A DNA stretch of 33,619 nucleotides from Heliobacterium chlorum (GTDB lineage: Bacteria; Bacillota; Desulfitobacteriia; Heliobacteriales; Heliobacteriaceae). Positions 7,142 through 12,976 of the stretch are shown piece after piece. The notes beneath the pieces were generated by a model. It was given only the letters and a program-made list of their open reading frames with translations. It made no database searches and was not told the origin of the DNA. A program made the position numbers and the translations under genes. How positions within the stretch are numbered: the stretch's first letter is position 1; the number at the start of each line of letters is the position of its first letter. The DNA lies in contig NZ_JACVHF010000029.1 of assembly GCF_014502795.1 (NCBI RefSeq), positions 1 to 33,619 of the forward strand, given 5' to 3'.

Positions 7142-7313
7142 GGTAATACTATCTCAAAAACTTGAGGTAGTTCGCCTCTTATATTGATGGGCTACCAAGT
7201 GCCGAGTAAACCAACTCTACAAGCAAGTTTAGTTGTACCCCACCACCCACAGCCCACCTATTAAATAAGAAGGCAGTTCAGCCCATCGTGGCCGGACTGC
7301 TTTATTTTTTTCA
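7142..7313. repeat. Dispersed repeat, copy 4, with terminator-like hairpin
   Basis: Begins 4 bp after the DUF4926 stop. It has a small hairpin CTATCTCAA/TTGAGGTAG (7149-7170), CACCCACAGCCCACCTATTAA, and the stem GCAGTTCAGCC (7273-7283) / GGCCGGACTGC (7290-7300) followed by TTTATTTTTTT. Several positions differ from copy 3 in ways that keep the stem paired. Confidence 0.75.
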
Positions 7314-7326
7314 AGGACGGTGGCCA

Positions 7327-8001
7327 ATGACAGCAAATCTCGGCGAGCTTACGCTAGACACCATCCACCACATGGACATCAACGACGGCCTCAAACTGCT
7401 CCCCGACAACAGTATCGACCTCATCATTGCCGACCCACCATACGGCATAAATTACCGTAGCGGCAGTCGCAAGCGAAAGTTCACAGCAATCCAAAACGAC
7501 AACATCATCATGGCCGACTGGTTGGCCGATGCATATCGGGTATTGAAAGACGGTGGTGCCCTTTACTGCTATACGCGATGGGACGTCTACGTCGAGTGGT
7601 ACCACCGCATCGCCCAAAACTTCACCATCAAGAACTGCATCGTCTGGCAAAAGAACGGAGGGGGAATGGGTGATCTTCGTGGTGCCTACAGCCCTGCCCA
7701 TGAATTTCTCATCTTCGCCGTGAAGGGACGCCACATATTAAATGGAAAGCGAATTTCGGACGTATGGGCTGTTCCTCGTGATCCGGCGGTAACCTACATC
7801 CATCCAACGCAAAAGCCGGTAAAGCTGGCCGAGATGATTATTGAAAAATCATCGAAGCCGGGTGATGTTGTTCTGGTCCCATTCTGCGGCAGTGGTGGGG
7901 ACTGCGTGGCAGCGAAGCGGATGGGGCGGAGGTTCATTGCGTTTGATGTTGAGGAGCAATACGTGGAGGCGGCCAAAGAGCGGTTGGTAGAAGTGGCATA
8001 A
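7327..8001 (+). CDS. DNA methyltransferase (N6-adenine/N4-cytosine family)
   Basis: 224 residues from ATG 7327; the frame extends to a TTG at 7288, but that lies inside the repeat hairpin. The order is that of small beta-class methylases: a recognition start (LDTIHHMDINDGLKLLPDNS), catalytic motif IV IIADPPYGINY, an internal stretch with VWQKNGGGMGDLRG, motif HPTQKPVKLAEMII, then the AdoMet-binding motif I DVVLVPFCGSGGDCVAA and FIAFDVEEQYVEAAKERL. It transfers a methyl group from AdoMet to adenine N6 or cytosine N4 in DNA; the site is unknown. No restriction enzyme lies beside it, so it is an orphan methylase, common in phages near the packaging genes. A decayed copy of its C-terminus sits at 8594. 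Confidence 0.9.
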   Translation: MTANLGELTLDTIHHMDINDGLKLLPDNSIDLIIADPPYGINYRSGSRKRKFTAIQNDNIIMADWLADAYRVLKDGGALYCYTRWDVYVEWYHRIAQNFTIKNCIVWQKNGGGMGDLRGAYSPAHEFLIFAVKGRHILNGKRISDVWAVPRDPAVTYIHPTQKPVKLAEMIIEKSSKPGDVVLVPFCGSGGDCVAAKRMGRRFIAFDVEEQYVEAAKERLVEVA

Positions 8002-8064
8002 TCCAATTATATTTACAAGTTCGCGACAGAAAACGAAAAATTCCGACTTTTGGGACCTAAGTCT

Positions 8065-8100
8065 CTTGTTATAACAAGTCAAATTCTGTTAAAGTAACAG
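8065..8100. promoter_or_regulatory. Operator-like palindromes
   Basis: Perfect 14-bp palindrome CTTGTTATAACAAG (8065-8078) and, 7 bp on, CTGTT-AAAGT-AACAG (8086-8100). They lie 25-60 bp upstream of the next gene, where a regulator could bind. The binding protein is unknown. Confidence 0.4.
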
Positions 8101-8125
8101 CAAGAATTATCACAAATCTCTGGAG

Positions 8126-8500
8126 GTGAGAACTATCATTCGAAAGACATTAACTTGTTCTAGAAAGGGCTGTTCTCCACAAGAAGATAGTGTTATTTCT
8201 TTCCGGGTTCTCGCTGATATTGGTGAGGAACTCAAGCGTAATTTACTTCAACCAATGCCCGATAAAGTAACTAATCTAATTTTACCGCTTGAAAAATGGA
8301 CGACCAAATGTATTAAATCTATACGAAGAATGCTGCCGAAATCAGCTACGTTGGAGGCCTTTGTAAGAATTGCTAACAATAAGGAAGAGCCTACAATTAT
8401 AAGGTTAGAAAAGCTACTTTTTATTGTACAAGGGCTAGCAATCACGGAAGAATTACTGGAATTCGTCAAAGATAATGATAATGAGTGGGAAAAATGTTGA
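8126..8500 (+). CDS. Hypothetical protein, about 120 aa
   Basis: The frame is open from GTG 8126, but that GTG is part of the ribosome site GGAGGTGA itself. Spacing points to initiation at ATC 8135 or ATT 8138, both non-standard, so the start is unresolved; a one-base indel is another explanation. The product is basic and helical: SFRVLADIGEELKRNLLQ, LEKWTTKCIKSIRRMLPK, then a leucine-rich end. Two N-terminal cysteines (TCSRKGCS) are close together. No family was recognised. It follows the methylase in a phage-like stretch and has operator-like palindromes upstream, so it could be a small phage regulator, but no DNA-binding motif is clear. Confidence 0.5.
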   Translation: MRTIIRKTLTCSRKGCSPQEDSVISFRVLADIGEELKRNLLQPMPDKVTNLILPLEKWTTKCIKSIRRMLPKSATLEAFVRIANNKEEPTIIRLEKLLFIVQGLAITEELLEFVKDNDNEWEKC

Positions 8501-8593
8501 CTGAGAGGCGCCACGCAGCGATTTCTATATTGCAGCGAGTCGCCTTCTTATTTGGAGGAAAATGAGGATAAATACGAAAAATTGTCACAGCTA

Positions 8594-8734
8594 GGCGATA
8601 TCGTTCTTGTCCCGCTCCTTAGTAGCGGTGGAGACTGCGTAGCAGCCAAGCGGGATGGGGAGGAGTTTATCGCGTTTGATGTTGAGTAGCAGTACGTGGA
8701 TGCTGCGACTTGTAGACTGAATAATGCAGCATAG
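8594..8734 (+). pseudogene. Decayed C-terminal copy of the DNA methylase
   Basis: Reads GDIVLVPLLSSGGDCVAAKR, DGEEFIAFDVE, a stop, QYVDAATCRLNNAA, stop. This parallels residues 179-224 of the methylase at 7327, with FCGSGG changed to LLSSGG and one in-frame TAG. Only the last 46 codons are present. Either a second methylase was largely deleted or the 3' end was duplicated. Confidence 0.8.
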
Positions 8735-8735
8735 C

Positions 8736-9005
8736 TTAGGTGGAGTTCGTTTTCTTTTGTACAACACGCTCAATCAAATAATTAACAATAGATATCGTCC
8801 ATATTGTAGTTATCAATAATACCGCAGTGGTTTTATTATCGTGAAAGCCAAGCTCTATTAAAATGAACAACGCCAAAACGGATAACCCAAAAATAATCCC
8901 AGTTGATATTAATTTGTACTTTAGAACCACCGTTTTTTCGTCACTGTCATAGTAACGCAAGAAAAGAAATCCGTAGACGAAAGCAATAATCACCATTAAC
9001 TGCAC
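8736..9005 (-). CDS. Small three-helix membrane protein
   Basis: About 89 residues on the minus strand, alone in that direction between phage-like genes. I choose GTG 9005, 9 bases after AAGGGA; a TTG at 9014 would overlap that ribosome site. Three membrane segments fill the protein: MVIIAFVYGFLFL, STGIIFGLSVLALFILIELG and AVLLITTIWTISIVNYLI, with short charged loops (YYDSDEK, HDNKT) and a basic end (ERVVQKKTNST). No family was recognised. Its stop lies against the methylase remnant, suggesting insertion or rearrangement at that point. It could be a superinfection-exclusion type membrane protein carried by the prophage; this is only a guess from context. Confidence 0.55.
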   Translation of the reverse strand: MQLMVIIAFVYGFLFLRYYDSDEKTVVLKYKLISTGIIFGLSVLALFILIELGFHDNKTTAVLLITTIWTISIVNYLIERVVQKKTNST

Positions 9006-9122
9006 ATGAACCAATCCCTTATTATTGATACCATATAACGTAATTATAGGTAGATAAACAAGTTAATACAAGGTCCACGTTTAATGTTTGACCAACGGCA
9101 AGAAATACCTGGAATAGCATCA

Positions 9123-9134
9123 GAACGTGTGTTC
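9123..9134. promoter_or_regulatory. SOS (LexA/DinR) box
   Basis: AGAACGTGTGTTCC matches the Gram-positive box CGAACRNRYGTTYC at all but the first position; the core is GAAC-GTGT-GTTC. It lies about 45 bp before the YolD-like gene, and lexA itself is at 23.6 kb in this window. Confidence 0.75.
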
Positions 9135-9180
9135 CAATAACGTAGGAAACGTGCTATTCTATTTCCAGGAGGTGTTGATG

Positions 9181-9435
9181 ATGTTCCTAAAACCAAAAGA
9201 CGTTCAGGTGCTTGATGATCAGCGGGAAATCACTGAGTATCAACTAGAGGAAATGAATGAAATCGTCAGTTCTGCCATGCAAGAAAAGTCACAGTTAATG
9301 ATTCAACTGCGAAATGGGAAACAGATCTTGTGTGTGCCGCTAAAAGGCAGAATGGGGAAATTATCAGTATCTACCGATCGTGGTGAGCGTGAAATTCTCT
9401 TCACCGATATCGTCGATGTACAGAAAATCTCGTGA
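9181..9435 (+). CDS. YolD-like protein
   Basis: 85 residues from ATG 9178 or 84 from ATG 9181; AGGAGG at 9167-9172 favours the latter. The order fits the YolD-like family: ITEYQLEEMNEIVSSAMQE, then IQLRNGKQILCVPLKGRMGKL, then EREILFTDIVDVQKI, which is the family's typical 'strand, turn, f.DIvdI' ending. YolD-like proteins are usually encoded before a Y-family DNA polymerase (UvrX/UmuC) and are DNA-damage induced; the upstream LexA-type box supports that regulation. The polymerase partner is missing, so the gene is an orphan left from an SOS cassette, as often seen in prophages of Firmicutes. Confidence 0.6.
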   Translation: MFLKPKDVQVLDDQREITEYQLEEMNEIVSSAMQEKSQLMIQLRNGKQILCVPLKGRMGKLSVSTDRGEREILFTDIVDVQKIS

Positions 9436-9439
9436 TTGC

Positions 9440-9605
9440 CACAGCCATGCCTGTTTCGCCACGTGTGCCAACAGAACTCATTGCCAATATAATTCCATTC
9501 AGATAATACCTGCGAGCCACACGTCGGCACACAGCCCGCGACGTTGCCAACCCAGCCGTGCGGCAGCTGGGCGAGGCGAGTGCGGGGGCCAGATGTGGCA
9601 TTTTA
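9440..9605. repeat. GC-rich imperfect palindrome block A
   Basis: Contains CGCCACGTGTGCCAACAG (9468-9485), GAGCCACACGTCGGCACAC (9510-9528) and GACGTTGCCAAC. These are inverted and direct variants of one CACACG/CGTGTG motif. Related blocks lie at 12105-12200 and 12338-12445, on the far side of the terS-recombinase segment. The antisense and sense frames here are compositional. Confidence 0.5.
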
Positions 9606-9673
9606 GGGCTAGGTGATTATAAAAATAACGTCCGTTAAATGAACTTTATTGAGGAGTAACTGCTGACAGAGCG

Positions 9674-9731
9674 ATGTCAAAAACGACGACGTCGTCAATC
9701 TTGACGTCAACCACCTTTGACACTAACTATA
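9674..9731. repeat. Left inverted repeat with TTGAC array
   Basis: CACCTTTGACACTAACTATA (9712-9731) is the exact reverse complement of 12562-12581. Outside it GTCAA occurs at 9676, 9694 and 9706 (TTGAC on the minus strand), together with the perfect palindromes GACGACGTCGTC (9685-9696) and TTGACGTCAA (9701-9710). Confidence 0.75.
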
Positions 9732-10039
9732 CTGTGTCTTAATACTATAACTAGATACACTGTTAATTAACACCGGTAACACTATATCTATGGGATTATC
9801 AAAGAACAGTGAAACACGTATATATACCTCGGACGCTGGCCATGCCATCCGCCCAGATATCATACCAACTTGGAAGCCTCTGTGAAATATGGGATTACTG
9901 GCGGAGGTTCCTGTAAGATACCTGTCACAAATAAGGGCGGATTACGATCACATAAAGAGTGCGATTTAAGATATCCAGTTGTATCGATATGTAAAAATAT
10001 ATTAAAATAATATCGCCAAAGTATTTCTCATATTTTTTT
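9732..10039. other. Non-coding stretch inside the left repeat
   Basis: AT-rich short motifs at 9732-9800 (ACTATAACTAGATACACTG, ACACTATATCTATGG) resemble 33140-33215 in the opposite orientation. A 26-codon frame at 9889-9969 (MGLLAEVPVRYLSQIRADYD...) has no ribosome site; I regard it as a remnant or chance. Confidence 0.4.
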
Positions 10040-10064
10040 GAGCCTTTAATGGGCTCTTTTTTTT
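10040..10064 (+). terminator. Orphan intrinsic terminator
   Basis: GAGCC (10040-10044) pairs with GGCTC (10052-10056), followed by eight T. No gene ends directly upstream, so it may belong to a lost gene or a small RNA. Confidence 0.75.
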
Positions 10065-10162
10065 ACCCTCTCTGATACATCAAAACCAGCATAAACTGCC
10101 CATTACAGAATAAGATGGGAGAGTGCGGTTTCATTATTATTTTGTAGGGGAGGGAAATTAAC

Positions 10163-10408
10163 ATGGATGAAATGAGTAATTTCCTAGCCGTTAGTACTAT
10201 AGGCTCAGCACTCTTTGGGATTATTGTATTTATTATCTCCGTAATTGCCTTCTGGAAGATTTTTAGTAAGGCTGGATTCTCGCCATGGATGAGTCTATTG
10301 ATGCTTGTACCGGTAATCAACTTTATTGCCTTTCTATATCTAGCCTTTGCGGATTGGCCTGCGCTAAAAGGCCAGAGCCAACAACTCGAACATCAACCTC
10401 TAGAATAA
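10163..10408 (+). CDS. Small two-helix membrane protein
   Basis: 81 residues from an ATG with GGGGAGGG upstream; a terminator follows within 6 bp, so it is a single-gene unit. Two membrane segments: ALFGIIVFIISVIAFWKIFS and MSLLMLVPVINFIAFLYLAF, joined by KAGFSPW, with a polar tail of about 20 residues. The 'WKIF.KAG..PW..LLMLVPVINF' pattern occurs in many small bacterial membrane proteins of unknown function, often fused to or beside other modules; I cannot assign a named family. It lies inside the inverted-repeat-flanked segment, upstream of terS, and may be a cargo gene there. Confidence 0.75.
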   Translation: MDEMSNFLAVSTIGSALFGIIVFIISVIAFWKIFSKAGFSPWMSLLMLVPVINFIAFLYLAFADWPALKGQSQQLEHQPLE

Positions 10409-10413
10409 GAGAG

Positions 10414-10459
10414 AGCGACACGCAGTGAGATACGTCATTCACTGCGGGGTCGCTTTTTT
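10414..10459 (+). terminator. Terminator of the small membrane protein gene
   Basis: AGCGAC (10414-10419) / GTCGCT (10449-10454) and inner CGCAGTGA (10421-10428) / TCACTGCG (10439-10446), followed by TTTTTT. Confidence 0.85.
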
Positions 10460-10575
10460 GTTGCGGAGATATCTGCGTGATTGACGGTAAGCTGACGATT
10501 CTCAAGAATAGCACTTTACTATAGTGAAGTTAGAAGTAGGTTCAAATTTTTTAACTGAAAGGAGAAGATGAACCT

Positions 10576-10989
10576 TTGTCAGATCAATCGAAGAAATATG
10601 CGTTGAACGGCTCGCAGAGACTCGCTGCGGAAATACTCGCCTCAAACGACGTCCACAAGATGACGTTGGCCCAAATTTCGGAAGAAGCCGGTATCAGCGA
10701 ACGGACGTTATACCGATGGAAGCAGGACCCGGATTTTATCGCCTATCAGAATGAAGTGGCTGAATTAGCGATGAAAGACTTCCTTGCCGAGGCTTATAAC
10801 AGCCTAAAATCCATTGCTCGCGGCAGTCAAAGCGAGAAGAATAAGTTAAAGGCCATTGAATTAGTCATGAAGAACCAGGGCCGGTTGACCGAAGTGCAGA
10901 AGGTTGAGGCTAAGATAGAGGATGCCCGTTCCAACGAGGCAATTGAGGCGGAGATTGATAACCTGAAAAAGATGCTGGCCGATATGTAG
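10576..10989 (+). CDS. terS: Phage terminase small subunit (phBC6A51-type HTH)
   Basis: 137 residues from TTG 10576, 11 bases after AAAGGAG; the nearer ATG at 10568 is out of frame and gives a 12-codon peptide. The first half is a helix-turn-helix (QRLAAEILASNDVHKMTLAQISEEAGISERTLYRWK as a guide: core AQISEEAG...TLYRWKQDP), typical of the phBC6A51 family used as small terminase subunits. A long helical tail follows (AYNSLKSIARGSQSEKNKLK, then acidic KIEDARSNEAIEAEIDNLKK), suited to oligomer contacts. The small subunit recognises packaging sites and loads the large one. Normally terL follows at once; here terS has its own terminator 5 bp after the stop, and a recombinase gene comes next. Confidence 0.75.
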   Translation: MSDQSKKYALNGSQRLAAEILASNDVHKMTLAQISEEAGISERTLYRWKQDPDFIAYQNEVAELAMKDFLAEAYNSLKSIARGSQSEKNKLKAIELVMKNQGRLTEVQKVEAKIEDARSNEAIEAEIDNLKKMLADM

Positions 10990-10993
10990 CCAA

Positions 10994-11026
10994 AGGGTGC
11001 TCACAGTATGAGCATCCTGTTATTCT
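10994..11026 (+). terminator. Terminator-like hairpin after terS
   Basis: AGGGTGCTCA (10994-11003) pairs over ten positions with TGAGCATCCT (11009-11018), loop CAGTA, then GTTATTCTT. The T-run is imperfect. Confidence 0.6.
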
Positions 11027-11151
11027 TCCGGCAACTCATCCTCTATTGTTGCATTAGTCGCTGGGTAGAGATAAGCTGTGACCCACGAAGCCCAAGACTT
11101 CGAAGGGATAACGGCTGAATTACTCAGCGTCTATAGCAAGGGGATGAAGAA

Positions 11152-12045
11152 ATGATCGCAGCATTCATCGATAAACTCCAGCGCCAAGGCAAAAGCCCAA
11201 CCACCCTGCGCTCCTATGAGGACAGTTGGGCCAGATTCTCCCGGTGGTACGCCAAAGAGCACCCCGCCCCCACCCCCACCGGGGGGTCTGCCTTGCCGCA
11301 GATGGCTACACAACTGGACGTAGCAAATTTCAAAAGGTTCGCTGCCAGTAACTTCAAGCCCAATACCGTCGCCCTCACATTAACCCATCTCAATGTCATT
11401 TTCCGCTGGCTATCCGATAACGGCCATGCGCCTGATAATCCTGCGGAGATGGTTGACCCCATCACCGTCCCGCAAGTCTCGCCCAAGTGGCTGAACCGTA
11501 ATGAGCAGAATTCGCTTATCCGGGCCATTCGCCAACACGGCAATATCCGAGAATTGGCGATGGTCACGCTGATGCTCCATACCGGGGTTCGCCTTCAGGA
11601 ACTCTGCGATATCCGGTTGAAGGACGTCACAATCAGCGACCGCAAAGGAACACTCGTCATCCCCAACGGCAAACACAGCAAATATCGTGAAATTCCGTTG
11701 AACGTGGATTGCCGACGAGTCATCCTGCGGTTTATGGAATCTCGCCATACCAACGGTGACTACCTGCTTTACTCCCAGCGAAGCGAACGAATGAGTCCCC
11801 GTGGTGTTTCTTTTTTGATTGCCAAATATGCGAAGATAACCGGTATCGACCATCTTACTTGCCATACCCTGCGCCACAGCTTCGGCCATGAATTAGCCGT
11901 GCGGAAAATTCCGCTGGATGTGATCGCCCGGTTGATGGGCCATATGAAAAAAGACGGCTCTCCCAATCTCTCCATGACTAGCCGGTACACGATGCCGGGC
12001 GAAGAAGATTTGGCTAGAGCCGTCGAAGAACTTTCCTGGATATAA
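11152..12045 (+). CDS. Tyrosine recombinase (XerC/D-like)
   Basis: 297 residues from an ATG preceded by AAGGGGATGAAGAA. The N-terminal SAM-like core-binding domain covers residues 1-95 (TTLRSYEDSWARFSRWY). The catalytic domain carries the full set of residues: Arg in HTGVRLQELCDIRL, Lys in GKHSKYREIPL, HTLRHSF (His-x-x-Arg), the second His in LMGHMKKDG, and the nucleophile Tyr in SRYTMPGEE. It should cut and rejoin DNA through a 3'-phosphotyrosine. It is shorter than most phage integrases (no arm-binding domain) and closer in size to XerC/D. It sits between terS and terL inside an inverted-repeat pair, which is not a usual place for a phage integrase. A proline-rich insert lies near residues 36-48 (HPAPTPTGG). 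Confidence 0.9.
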   Translation: MIAAFIDKLQRQGKSPTTLRSYEDSWARFSRWYAKEHPAPTPTGGSALPQMATQLDVANFKRFAASNFKPNTVALTLTHLNVIFRWLSDNGHAPDNPAEMVDPITVPQVSPKWLNRNEQNSLIRAIRQHGNIRELAMVTLMLHTGVRLQELCDIRLKDVTISDRKGTLVIPNGKHSKYREIPLNVDCRRVILRFMESRHTNGDYLLYSQRSERMSPRGVSFLIAKYAKITGIDHLTCHTLRHSFGHELAVRKIPLDVIARLMGHMKKDGSPNLSMTSRYTMPGEEDLARAVEELSWI

Positions 12046-12072
12046 AGGTGTAACGACTAGGTACACCCTTTT
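12045..12072 (+). terminator. Terminator of the recombinase gene
   Basis: AAGGTGTA overlaps the stop codon and pairs with TACACCCTT (12062-12070), then TTCGATTTC. Confidence 0.65.
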
Positions 12073-12104
12073 CGATTTCTCCAGTAGCCCCACAGAGCCT
12101 GGAC

Positions 12105-12445
12105 GTTGCCCTGTGTCGCAAGAGAATGGGAAGGGTAGGGTAAACATACCAAGGCGAATATCCGTTCGAACGTGTGGCAACGTGTAGGCTCACTGGAAAA
12201 TCTTATGCTAGTCAGTTTAACTGACGAGGCTTTATTAGCATCTTTGCTCACGGGCAACTAATATGACTCATTCTTATTAGGCTCGTCGGTTAATCCGACG
12301 AGGCTTCTCACTTGTACCCCTTCAAATGAAACCGTTGCCCACGACAAGCCACACGGTGGCACACGTGGCGAGCAATTGCCCATCTGGGATAATTATGCCA
12401 ACAACAATTTCTGTTCGAACGTGTGGCGACGTGCAGGGCGACAGG
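12105..12445. repeat. GC-rich palindrome blocks B and C, and two paired hairpins
   Basis: CGTTCGAACGTGTGGC.ACGTG occurs twice (about 12163-12186 and 12411-12434). GCCACACGGTGGCACACGTGGC lies at about 12350, related to block A. Between them are the perfect palindrome GTCAGTTTAACTGAC (12211-12225) and the hairpin CTCGTCGG/CCGACGAG (12282-12302), each running into GAGGCTT. No gene lies in 12046-12900. Confidence 0.5.
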
Positions 12446-12561
12446 GGCAAGTCCTATTCTCGGGTTTATTACCGGAATGATCTCTTAATTTAATCTCCGG
12501 TATTTGACATTGACCTGTATTCTTGTTATTGGTTCTTGTTCTGTGGTTCTAGTTGTTTGGT

Positions 12562-12660
12562 TATAGTTAGTGTCAAAGGTGTTTGACATCGCGAAGTCAA
12601 AGGGGTTTGACACCGGACGTCACGGTGCTTGACATCGGACGTCGAGGTATTTGACATCGA
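12562..12660. repeat. Right inverted repeat with TTGAC direct repeats
   Basis: TATAGTTAGTGTCAAAGGTG (12562-12581) is the inverted twin of 9712-9731. Outside it TTGACATC or TTGACACC starts at 12583, 12607, 12629 and 12651 (spacing 24, 22, 22 bp). GGACGTC follows the second and third. The array resembles replication iterons or a tandem operator. Confidence 0.8.
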
Positions 12661-12976
12661 TGGAGTTGTGTTTTTCAGTCGGATTCGAACAGGCCACCGC
12701 AATAGATGTCGTATAAATGCAGTTAGTGGCGAGTGCCATCGACAAAAAGTAGAAAGAAATATGTAATTATTTTACTTTATCAACAGATTGAGTAATTGTT
12801 TCTGTGGGTATCGTGAATAACTTTGGAAAAGTGATAAATTTACGCAAAAAACTTGTCGAAAGATACGTTTGATCGATACTATGATCAACTTTCTTAGTGT
12901 TGTATTTGATTCTTGTCAAAACATCGGAGGTGAACGAACCATAAACATCCATAATTGTGGTGAGCGACAACAACGA

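Noticed and set aside
1816-7313. Canonical integron attC sites
   Set aside because: Repeats are foldable and follow genes, but I could not find paired RYYYAAC/GTTRRRY boxes at the ends, and no IntI-type integrase is present.
8591-8773. 60-aa frame on -
   Set aside because: Antisense shadow of the methylase remnant.
9401-9616. Overlapping frames on both strands after the YolD-like gene
   Set aside because: Arise from GC-rich palindromes of block A; no starts with ribosome sites.
12583-12660. CRISPR array
   Set aside because: Four short 8-bp repeats at 22-24 bp spacing are far too short for CRISPR repeats and there are no spacers of proper length or cas genes.
12869-12976. N-terminal extension of terL from ATG 12869
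   Set aside because: A GGAGGTGA lies within it and the first ATG has no ribosome site; ATG 12977 is better placed.
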